Assembly (NCBI GenBank): GCA_964343805.1 | Contig: CAYFLR010000068.1 | Coordinates: 1-32,292 of the forward strand | Source of the DNA: CAYFLR01 sp964343805 | GTDB taxonomy: Bacteria > Bdellovibrionota_B > Oligoflexia > CAYFLR01 | Length of the DNA: 32,292 bases | Direction of reading: 5' to 3' | Shown: in pieces, positions 7,470 through 15,400 of the stretch | How the letters are laid out: the number at the start of each line of letters is the position of its first letter | How positions within the stretch are numbered: the first letter of the stretch is position 1 | Program-made: the position numbers and the translations under genes | The notes under the pieces: generated by a model | What the model was told of the DNA's origin: nothing | Database searches by the model: none | Seen by the model: only the letters and a program-made list of their open reading frames with translations

Positions 7470-9437
7470 TCAATCCTTTTTGTTCATTAAATCACGATAT
7501 TTACTGATGGCCATTAAGGGAAAGGCATAAGCGTAAGAGGGATAGTTTAAAGGGGGATAACCTTGATGGCCAGATGCCATAGCGTAAGAGTTGACCCATT
7601 TCCCATTTTTATTAAATTCTTTGATGAGATAATCGATGGCTTTATGCACTCGCTCATTGATGATGCCGGCATTTAGGATAGCTAAGAGAACCCAAGCTGT
7701 TTGTGTGGGGGTGCTAATTCCTTTCCCTGCCCAAGACTTGTCTTTATAGGAAAGTCTTGATTCACCCCATCCACCATCTTTATTTTGTCTAGAAAATAAC
7801 CAGCGAATGGAATCGTTAATGTAAGTTTTGCGAGGTGATTCTCCCGCGCTAATAAGTCCTACAATGGCGGCACTTGTACCGAATAAGTAGTTGATCGCCC
7901 AGGTTCCTGGCCAAGCGTAATATTCATTGCGAGGATCTCCCACCGGCACTTGGGTGGCTTTCAGAAAGGAAATCGCTCTGCGAACTTGATAACTGTTCTT
8001 TTTATTTACGCCCACATGAGCCAGAGCTTCCAAAACATGACCCGTGATATCAGGAGAAGAAGTATCTAAGAAAAACTTAACGGGAGCAGTATACTGGAGT
8101 GCGAATGCCATAGGGATCCGGTTGGCTCCTTTGGTAAAGGCAGCCCAACCTCCATCGCGGTTTTGCATTTTTTCTAAGAGCCAATCAGTGGATGCTTTGA
8201 GCTCTTTTTCAGCCATGTTGAGTCCGCTTAAGGCCAACATAATAATGGCGGTGTCATCGCAGTCAGGGAAATCATGAAAGTCGGCTCCAAAGGGAAACCC
8301 ACCATCTTTTCCTTGATTATTTTGCAGGTAGAGACCGGCTGTTTTTAATTCTGCTGGCTTGACCCCTGCACTTGTAAGAGCGCTTACCAGTAATCCAGTA
8401 TCCCAAAAACNNNNNNNNNNNNNNNNNNNGTAAACACTGGGGCTAGTCCAACTGTATTTTTTTACAAAGTGAAAGCCCCTCTCAATAGAGGTGTGGATTT
8501 GAGTTTTTAGCTCTTCGATTTTGGCTTTATCTTGACCTTTTTTAACTTGTTCTAAATAGGTGAGGTAGTGTTGAAGGCAGATGATATTTAAGGTGGTTCC
8601 GTTGATATATCCCGACCAACTTCCCTCTTTGGCTTGTCTGGTTAGAATAATGTCCTCGATGATATGAACAGATAGGTTAATTGTCTTGGGATTGGTGGGA
8701 GGGGTGAGCATGCTGTCTTTCGCATTTACAGTGGGCGCTCCATTTAAATAGAGTTCGTCTAATGAATACTGATGGGGGTAGAGTTGGGCTAAAGGATTGG
8801 TGAATTTATTAACGAGTAGATATAGAATGGGATAGAAAGTATAGACCACCCATTGAGCCATGTAGGCTTCTTCCATTTCGATGATGTTTGCTAAAATACT
8901 TGGGCTGATAGATCCGGCAAACTGTAATTCTTCCCAAGAGTAGGCCCCGAGCATGCAAAGGAAAAATTGAATTTCAGGATCTGCTCTTTCAATTCCCCCA
9001 TTTTCTATTATATAGTTTTTAGCCTTTGTCATCAGTTGGGAGTCGGCGGCATAATGGGTGCTTTTAAGGAAGAGGTAATTTAAAATAGTGGCGTTGATAT
9101 CACCTTTTTTATAATTCTCATCAGGAAGATACTCCCATGAACCATTTGGTAAGACGGTTTCTTCAATCACTTTGGTGAGTTTTTGTTTATCAAATTGAGG
9201 CTCGATTCCCATGATGCGATTGGTTAACCAAGTCTGAGATGCTCGGGCAACGCCATAGGTAAAAATAAGTTGATGCCAATAGCCTTCCTCATTTCTGAGT
9301 TGGTTAATATTCTTTATGGCCCCTTTGATGGTTGTTTCTAATTGGCTTTTTCTTTGGTCGTTAGCTAATGCCAGGGATGGCAAGACAAGACCAATTATTA
9401 TAATCAAAGTTATCTTTTTTATATTTCTAATTCCCAT
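7470..9437 (-). CDS. Exported squalene-hopene-cyclase-like class II triterpene cyclase
   Basis: The start chosen is the ATG at 9435-9437, with GAGAGG 5 nt upstream. A longer frame to 9566 exists but has no site, and the shorter form begins with a clean Sec signal peptide (residues 1-25, ending SLALA). About 655 residues follow the squalene-hopene cyclase plan end to end. The catalytic DxDD motif is present as DCDD (about 392-395, before TAIIML). QW-type repeats are visible (DGGFPFG, RDGGWAAF, KDGGWGES). Family blocks PDITGHVLEALAHVG, TWAINYLFGTSAAIVGL, TPTQTAWVLLAILNAG and the C-terminal YAYAFPLMAISKY are recognisable. Known cyclases are monotopic proteins on the cytoplasmic membrane without a cleaved signal, so export is unusual. 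A 19-N gap (8411-8429) lies in the protein. It overlaps the protease gene by 11 nt. The product is unknown. Confidence 0.8.
   Translation of the reverse strand: MGIRNIKKITLIIIIGLVLPSLALANDQRKSQLETTIKGAIKNINQLRNEEGYWHQLIFTYGVARASQTWLTNRIMGIEPQFDKQKLTKVIEETVLPNGSWEYLPDENYKKGDINATILNYLFLKSTHYAADSQLMTKAKNYIIENGGIERADPEIQFFLCMLGAYSWEELQFAGSISPSILANIIEMEEAYMAQWVVYTFYPILYLLVNKFTNPLAQLYPHQYSLDELYLNGAPTVNAKDSMLTPPTNPKTINLSVHIIEDIILTRQAKEGSWSGYINGTTLNIICLQHYLTYLEQVKKGQDKAKIEELKTQIHTSIERGFHFVKKYSWTSPSVYXXXXXXXFWDTGLLVSALTSAGVKPAELKTAGLYLQNNQGKDGGFPFGADFHDFPDCDDTAIIMLALSGLNMAEKELKASTDWLLEKMQNRDGGWAAFTKGANRIPMAFALQYTAPVKFFLDTSSPDITGHVLEALAHVGVNKKNSYQVRRAISFLKATQVPVGDPRNEYYAWPGTWAINYLFGTSAAIVGLISAGESPRKTYINDSIRWLFSRQNKDGGWGESRLSYKDKSWAGKGISTPTQTAWVLLAILNAGIINERVHKAIDYLIKEFNKNGKWVNSYAMASGHQGYPPLNYPSYAYAFPLMAISKYRDLMNKKD
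8411..8429. other. Assembly gap (19 N)
   Basis: Nineteen Ns inside the cyclase gene. The frame carries through at this length, so the gap size may be correct. Confidence 0.95.
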
Positions 9438-10167
9438 TGTTTCCTCTCTTGGAGAAGGTATCAAAAATCTTTTGAATTGATACTCCGCGGTTAAGTTGCA
9501 GTCTCTTTTTGGCTCCATCATGAATTCCAATAAGCTCGCCTCGCTGATTAAAAATAGGACTTCCACTCATTTGACTCAGAGTGTCGGCACTATGTAGAAA
9601 GTTAATATCATTTTCCCATTGGAAGAGGTGACCGCTGCTCTCCACAAATCGTTTTTGTTTAGGGTGAAACCCAATGACGGTAATTATCTCAGCAGGGTTA
9701 CCAGTGGATGTTTTTATTTTTTCGAATGGAATGCTATCAAGCTGTTGACTACTGGAAAGCATTATCAGAGCGATATCCATTTCTAAGTCGATAAAGCTGT
9801 GAGGAGTCTGCATAGGCTCTCTTATTTTAAGTAGAGTGCCATTTATAGTAGAACCCACTAAATTAGGGCAGAAGTTAGATTGATCGCAAAAAGTGGTATA
9901 CATGTGATAGACATGAGCGCTGGTTAATATCCAGGTATTCTCGCCAGGAAGAATGATCCCATTGCCTAACAAACTCTTTCCCATTCTGATTTTCACGATA
10001 TTTTTGGTCATGGGTGAAAAGCTAGGGTTGACTTTTTTGATTCCAAGCCCTTTTCCTGTGGTGATTTTAATCTCACTTTTTATGGAGGGATTCATGGGCT
10101 GGCCGCAGTGCAACAATGCGATCATTGTCAAAGTCACTAAAAATAATTTGGTCAAGGTGGCGCTCAT
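9427..10167 (-). CDS. Trypsin-like serine protease, lipoprotein
   Basis: A 246-residue protein with a lipobox-like end to its signal peptide (LLHC, Cys21). The chymotrypsin-fold triad is visible: His85 in LTSAHVY, Asp131 in MDIALIML, and Ser201 in MSGSPIF followed by IGIHDG. The usual Gly two residues before the catalytic Ser is Gln199, which may affect the oxyanion hole. Family members in the periplasm process or degrade envelope proteins. AAGGA is 6 nt before the ATG. The gene starts 9 nt after the upstream gene's stop and overlaps the cyclase start by 11 nt, which points to one transcript and coupled translation. Maturation of an operon product is an attractive but untested role. Confidence 0.85.
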   Translation of the reverse strand: MSATLTKLFLVTLTMIALLHCGQPMNPSIKSEIKITTGKGLGIKKVNPSFSPMTKNIVKIRMGKSLLGNGIILPGENTWILTSAHVYHMYTTFCDQSNFCPNLVGSTINGTLLKIREPMQTPHSFIDLEMDIALIMLSSSQQLDSIPFEKIKTSTGNPAEIITVIGFHPKQKRFVESSGHLFQWENDINFLHSADTLSQMSGSPIFNQRGELIGIHDGAKKRLQLNRGVSIQKIFDTFSKRGNNGN

Positions 10168-10176
10168 TCTTAATCC

Positions 10177-11463
10177 TTATCGACGACCTGGGTAGGGTTG
10201 ATATCCATAAGGTTGGGGCTGCCCATAAGGATAGGCTGGTCTGCCATAGTAGGGATGGGGAGCGTATCCACGGCCTTGTCCGTATTGAGGAGCATATCTT
10301 TGATGATTTGGGGTTGAAGTAGCAGTCGTCTTTTTAGGTTCTTCTTTTTTAACAGCAGCTTCTGGTTTCTCTTCAACTACAGGCTTCTCTTCAACTACAG
10401 GTTTCTCTTCAGCTTTTACTTCCACGGGTTGTTCTTCGACTTTTTCTTCAACTGGCGCTTCATTATTAATTTCGCGAGTTGCTTGGTATTCATCATAGAT
10501 GGTTTTACAGTGTTTATGCCAGTATTGCCTGTTTTGGAATTGTTGCATCATCACTTGGGGAGGAGGAGGGGGAGGAGTACTTGATCCGCCACCACCAAAG
10601 AAATTACTCATCATGCTCATCGGGTTCATGCTCATCATGTTTCCTGCTTGTCCCATGGTTTGAGAAGCGTGTCCCATAGTTCCAGTTATTTGAGGAATGA
10701 TTCCTGAGAACTCTAAAAACATTTGGCAGGTAGAGAGATTCACTCGATCAAAACCGGTTAATAAGCGATCGGTGGTGTAGTTGAGTCGATCGGACATATT
10801 TTCTAGACTGTTTAAAGCACGAGCTCCTGGGCTGTCAGGATTTTCGATGAAGACTTCACGCAGTCTCATCATAATACCTTCCCAGTCTTCATTCATAAGT
10901 TCATCTTTGAGATTTTTAAGTTCATCTAAAATTGCAATGGCGCCAAATAACTTAATTTTGATTGCGGCAATATCTTGTTGCATGAGGTGCATACTGTCAG
11001 CCATTCGAGACATTTCCTCTACACCGCGATCTACGCTGGAAAGCCCTCTTTCCACTGAATAAATGGTGTATCCACCAGCACCAATAATGAGAATATAAAC
11101 CAAAATAGGTAAGGCTTCGTTTTCGTTGTTAAGCTGGGCAAAAAGCCTCTCATCTTCCATAAATATAGCTAATCCATGAGGATTGACCATTCCAGGTAGA
11201 GTCAACTCTTTGGCAAATTCGCCTAATTCTAAATTAAAAGTAATATCTACCGGTCGGAGATTTCGGTTAAATAGAAGTGATTTTTGGGGTTTTTCATTAA
11301 TAAAACAGTGACCTTGGTATTCTTGCCGCTTTATATTGGGAAAGCTTTTTTCTGGTATAAAAGTAGAACATAAAGAGGGTTCTTGATTGGCTAAAGCCAT
11401 AGGAGAAATACCCAAAAAGATCCCAAGAAGGAGAAGGGTTGTCCTTAGAAAGTGAGTCTTCAT
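10177..11463 (-). CDS. Exported membrane protein with coiled coil and low-complexity C-terminus
   Basis: 428 residues. There is a signal peptide (1-25, ending MALA), a periplasmic segment with two Cys (26-117), one transmembrane helix (about 118-137, LPILVYILIIGAGG) and a coiled-coil-like region (about 138-210). A Met/Gly-rich stretch (NPMSMMSNFFGGGG) leads to a run of six Pro. Next comes an acidic E/K/V/P-rich stretch with a repeated EEKPVV unit, and finally a Tyr/Pro/Gly/Gln tail ending in PYGYQPYPGRR. No enzyme domain is seen. With a cleaved signal and one internal helix, the C-terminal half would lie in the cytoplasm. If the signal is uncleaved, the topology inverts. GAGG lies 6 nt upstream of the ATG. 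It is the first gene of the cyclase operon. The function is unknown; a scaffold or tether is possible. Confidence 0.65.
   Translation of the reverse strand: MKTHFLRTTLLLLGIFLGISPMALANQEPSLCSTFIPEKSFPNIKRQEYQGHCFINEKPQKSLLFNRNLRPVDITFNLELGEFAKELTLPGMVNPHGLAIFMEDERLFAQLNNENEALPILVYILIIGAGGYTIYSVERGLSSVDRGVEEMSRMADSMHLMQQDIAAIKIKLFGAIAILDELKNLKDELMNEDWEGIMMRLREVFIENPDSPGARALNSLENMSDRLNYTTDRLLTGFDRVNLSTCQMFLEFSGIIPQITGTMGHASQTMGQAGNMMSMNPMSMMSNFFGGGGSSTPPPPPPQVMMQQFQNRQYWHKHCKTIYDEYQATREINNEAPVEEKVEEQPVEVKAEEKPVVEEKPVVEEKPEAAVKKEEPKKTTATSTPNHQRYAPQYGQGRGYAPHPYYGRPAYPYGQPQPYGYQPYPGRR
10363..10415 (-). repeat. Short in-frame tandem repeat encoding an EEKPVV-type unit
   Basis: On the plus strand an 18-nt unit (close to TTCTCTTCAACTACAGGC) occurs about two and a half times in a row with small changes. 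It encodes the repeated acidic and Pro/Val unit of the 428-residue protein. Its copy number could vary between strains. Confidence 0.7.
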
Positions 11464-11538
11464 TTATAACCTCGTAATAATCTTTAAAAATGAGTGTGAT
11501 TTTGTGAGATTTGCATAAAATAGCAAAAATCGATTGGT

Positions 11539-11567
11539 AAAATACCTAAAATTGGTTAAAAAATCAA
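11539..11567 (-). promoter_or_regulatory. Candidate sigma-70-type promoter of the cyclase operon
   Basis: Read on the minus strand, TTGATT (11567-11562) and TATTTT (11544-11539) are separated by 17 nt. They lie about 70 nt before the ATG of the first operon gene. Each hexamer matches the consensus only in part. Confidence 0.4.
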
Positions 11568-11632
11568 TATAAATCTGGGTTATGCTTAAGATTGCTGGTA
11601 GTTATGGTGTGGTTATATGGTGGATGATGGGG

Positions 11633-12124
11633 CTAGGATTCAAAATCAGACACGTCTTCAAAGTCACTGGAATCTGTCTCAAGGTCATCTTCTTCGATCA
11701 TTTGCTTAGCAGCATGTACTTCAAAAAGCTTCTGCCAATCTTTGAGGTTTTCCATACAGTCCCCAATCGCTTTTAAAAAACTCTTCTTGTCGATGGGTTT
11801 TCTAAAGTAGTGGCGAGCCCCATTTCTAAAGCAGGTTATGGCTGGTGCCATTGACATATCACCTGTTATAACGATGACCTGGACCCCTTGCTTCAGAGAG
11901 ATAATGGTTCTTAAGATATCATCTCCATAAGCATCTGGCATATGGATATCGGTCACCACGATATTGAATTTATTTTGTTTAAGCTGTTCCAGAGCAGGGG
12001 GGGCTTCATGAAAACTAGTTATCTCAACTCCTTCAAACTCTTTTTGTAGCATTCGAGTTAGCAGTTGAAGAATATCCTTGTCATCATCAATTATTGCTAT
12101 TCTAGGTCTAAATGAAAAATCCAT
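11633..12124 (-). CDS. Stand-alone response-regulator receiver protein
   Basis: A 163-residue protein with one CheY-like receiver domain. The acidic pocket is Asp13-Asp14, the phosphoacceptor is Asp59 (VVTDIHMP), and the switch residues are Thr87 (VITGDM) and Lys109 (FRKPID). After the domain comes a short helix and a very acidic tail (EEDDLETDSSDFEDVSDFES) with no output domain. It would act by protein-protein contact or as a phosphate shuttle. No histidine kinase is encoded in the window. GAGG lies 9 nt upstream of the ATG. It is encoded upstream of, and on the same strand as, the cyclase operon, 169 nt from its first gene. Regulation of that operon is not supported beyond proximity. Confidence 0.9.
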   Translation of the reverse strand: MDFSFRPRIAIIDDDKDILQLLTRMLQKEFEGVEITSFHEAPPALEQLKQNKFNIVVTDIHMPDAYGDDILRTIISLKQGVQVIVITGDMSMAPAITCFRNGARHYFRKPIDKKSFLKAIGDCMENLKDWQKLFEVHAAKQMIEEDDLETDSSDFEDVSDFES

Positions 12125-12215
12125 AGTCTTCGCCTCAAAATGATATTAAATTGTAAGAGACATCCGCTTCTTCGGCGGTTTGTCAATTATATCATGTTAT
12201 TAAATTAAGATGCAA

Positions 12216-12401
12216 TCATTTGGGGTTCGGCTTTTTCGATTTCTTTTCAGGTTGACTCGGGTTATGTCCTTGATAAAGATGAAAGGCACAATCTGGACCA
12301 ATGAGAGGCTTGGCACTTTCCAGACTGAGCTTTAAATCTTTCTTTATGATTTTGCTTCGGTAGAGATATTTGATGCGAGTGAATTCAGCATTATTATTCA
12401 A
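12216..12401 (-). CDS. Possible small basic protein, TTG start
   Basis: A 61-residue frame beginning with TTG (12399-12401). AGAGAGG lies about 7 nt upstream, which is the main support for it being real. The N-terminal half is basic and helical (FTRIKYLYRSKIIKKDLKLS). The C-terminal half carries one Cys and a Lys/Pro/Ser-rich end. There is no signal peptide, membrane segment or recognised family. It lies between the metalloprotease gene and the receiver gene on the same strand. Confidence 0.4.
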   Translation of the reverse strand: MNNNAEFTRIKYLYRSKIIKKDLKLSLESAKPLIGPDCAFHLYQGHNPSQPEKKSKKPNPK

Positions 12402-12473
12402 TGGGACGCCTCTCTTAGCAGGTTTATCAAGTTCCTTCAGATTCCTATACTAACATAATTTAAAGCTAATTAC

Positions 12474-15400
12474 CTAGTCTTTGAAGAGTTGGTACAGTGA
12501 TTGGATAAACTTTAAATCCGCTTCAATTTGCTTTAATTCACCTAGTTTAGCAGCTGGATCTAATTGTTTGAAAGCGGTAATATCACTAATTAAGGTTTCA
12601 TAGGTCTCTTTCAATTCCTCGGGAATCATGGGTTTAATTTGATTCACAGTTCCTTCCAATTGGCCAACGGAAGTTCCTAGAGAATTCTCAAATTGGCCGA
12701 TGTAAGCTGTCACATTATCAGCTGGGATATTTAAACCTTCAGCTAAAATTTTAGCCAATGCAGCGAGAATTTTTTCTTCTAAGACTTTTTGCTTTGCAAT
12801 TTCTTCTAGCATTTGGCTTTCTAACTCGGGCGCTTTTTCAGCGATCGCATAGGTAATACTCATTCCATCTTTGGTTTGAGGTATCACGTAAGTTTTTGTC
12901 CCGGTTGGGGAAGTAAATTCAACCTTTTCCACATCTGATGGAATGGCATCATCATCAAATCCTTTAATACGGAAAGAGATATATTCATCGAAGGATTGAT
13001 CTCCTTGATTATCGATATTTGATATTGCCATCAAAAGAGCATATTGTTTGATGGATAAACTACTAGAAGGTGCTATCTTCGCTGTAATGGTATCGGGAGT
13101 TCCCGGTTTGACAGCAACAGGTTCTAATTGTTGATCTTCATTCATAGCTACGGTTAGAGTGGATTCTAACTTCTCTCTCATAACGTTGGAAAATAGCTCT
13201 AGCAAGGGATTTTTTAATAGGTCAAAGTAGTTCATATTCAGACTGATTTGACGGTACTTATTTGCAGGAAATCCTCTTAAGGAGAGCATAATGAGAGAAC
13301 CAATCTTATCGGTTTCAATTCCTCTACGGGTGACACGTGAATAATGTCCAGCTCTTTCTTGAACCGATTTAAGGTACTTTCCATTTTTAAGACCAATCTT
13401 CAGTTCGGGTTGATCCTCTGCTGAGGCGGGTCCTGGTAAAAAGGTATTACTTTCTTGATCTAAATGATAAGTTCCTGGTTCAACAGTTTCTAAAATATTC
13501 ACAAAGAAACTGATTCCAGCTTGTACCGCCTTCAGATAATCTGCCTGTCCACCAGGTCTGTTTTGATTGTGGTTAAAACCCCCTGTCATACTTTGATATA
13601 AAAATTCATCAAAAAATTGTCGCATGGGAAGGAGATAGCGACCAATAACGTAACTGGATCCTCCACCAAAACGACGATTTCCTCTACGAAAACCAAAGAG
13701 CATGTACTCAGTTTCATAAAGATCGATGAGGTTCTCGGCAATTTGCTCTACGGTGGTGCCGGAGTCAAATCGGTTACAAGTTGGATCGTTATTTACATCC
13801 CCGTCAGTACAGAAACTGTAAGGGCGAATTTTTAAACTTCTGTTGGCCATTAAAATCGATTTTTGACGACTTAGCTTTTTATTTTCTTGCATCTGCTTTG
13901 TGACCAACATCTCAAATTCCTCTTTGCTGATGTCTTTAGTGGTCATGCTGCCGGTTGTTTGATCAAAGGATTCTACCTGCTCTAATTTTTCTCCATATCC
14001 ATATTTAATAGCTGCAATATCGTAAGGACCTACATTATCATGCAGGGCTTCAAAGGAATTAAGGTAATCCATAACACTGGAAGTGATATAACTTGAAAGC
14101 TCAGGCTGTCTGGTTGCATCTTGACTGGCTTTAATCGCATGATACTCTGCAGGAAAATTTAATTCATCCCAGGATCCATGAAAGTTATGACGGAGACCTA
14201 AGTTGTGACCCACTTCATGGAGCATAGTACTTAGAAAAGATTTAGAATCTAATTCGGATTCAATCACCGAACGCATTTCATTTTTGTGGTTTTTGATGAA
14301 GTTAGCTGCGGCACTCATAAAGTGATCTTGGTGTAGAATACAGCTGTGATGACGATCCAAAAAAGCATTGGAAATACCTGGAAGGGCATTATCCATATTC
14401 TCGCTATTTAAGCTGTTAAGAGTGCTGAGGGCTTCACGGTTCTGGATGTTTTCTGCCAATTTAGAAATCTTTTTTAGGTTAAATTGGTTGAGCTGATTAT
14501 TGGCAGTGGGTTTGACTTTAGCTTGAGTCAGAGCCGAATTGATAGTTTTGGTCAGGGTCGAATTAGATTTTACTTTTGATTTTAACTCACTTCTTTCTGC
14601 TTCGAAATCTGCTGCGGTTTTACCTTCGGCTACAATGTCATAGTAGTCCATCGCATGAGCAATGGATTTTTTGTGAGCATCTCCATAGATATAGACTTTG
14701 GCAGCTAAATGCTCTCCGGTTGCAGAGTCAACAATGGAAGGTCCAAACCCCAAGGGACCACGGATCTGATAGTTGGGTATATAGACAATCATGTTGTAAC
14801 GAGGATCTGCAAAGTGTTGCCCACTGTTTTCATGAAGCTCCAGGACCTCTCTGCCAATGGCTTTTGTGAAAACATCATTCCATATTTGAAAGGTCTTTTT
14901 AACTTCATCTTTATATTCCTCTGGGAAACCAGCACTTAAGTAGTATTTAACTTTCTTAGAGCCACTTACATTAAACCTTTGGATAAAGTGCTTAATGCCA
15001 TCATCTTTTTTCCTGTTTTGCTCATCTAAAGTGTACTGGGAAATTCTAAAGAAACCAAAACGATCAAAGTCATAATCATCGTAGCTCATCTGTTGGTAGT
15101 CCCGTTGATCAACTCTTAGAAAACTATGGCGAATTTTTAAAGAGGTGGGTTCGTAAAGGCTTTCGCTGGCTCCCGAAAATCCCGCTTTGACATTGGGAAC
15201 CAAGACGGACTCGGTTTCAAATGTGATCAGACCATCTTCTAATTGAACCTTTCCAATCATTGCACTGTCCTTTACAATCACTCGATGAAAGTACATTTTT
15301 TCTAGACCAAGCAGATCATTAAAGTAGGAGGTGACTCTATTGTTAGCAAAATTAATACGGGCTTGCTTTCTTTGGTGCGGTTGTTTCTCTCGGTTCTCTA

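Noticed and set aside
9438..9566. N-terminal extension of the cyclase by 43 codons
   Set aside because: It would overlap the protease gene by about 140 bp, lacks a ribosome site and would bury the clear signal peptide inside the protein.
10781..11062. 93-codon plus-strand frame antisense to the 428-residue gene
   Set aside because: It lies wholly inside a well-supported minus-strand gene, lacks a ribosome site and is Ser/Arg-rich as shadow frames of helical Leu/Glu genes are.
12159..12184. Dyad GACATCCGC/GCGGTTTGTC between two minus-strand genes, a possible terminator or riboregulator
   Set aside because: No T run follows on either strand and the stem is interrupted. It could be a weak hairpin but nothing more can be claimed.
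14576..14939. Plus-strand frames of 76-97 codons antisense to the metalloprotease
   Set aside because: They overlie the zinc-motif domain of the metalloprotease; composition (Leu/His/Gln-rich) is that of a shadow frame.
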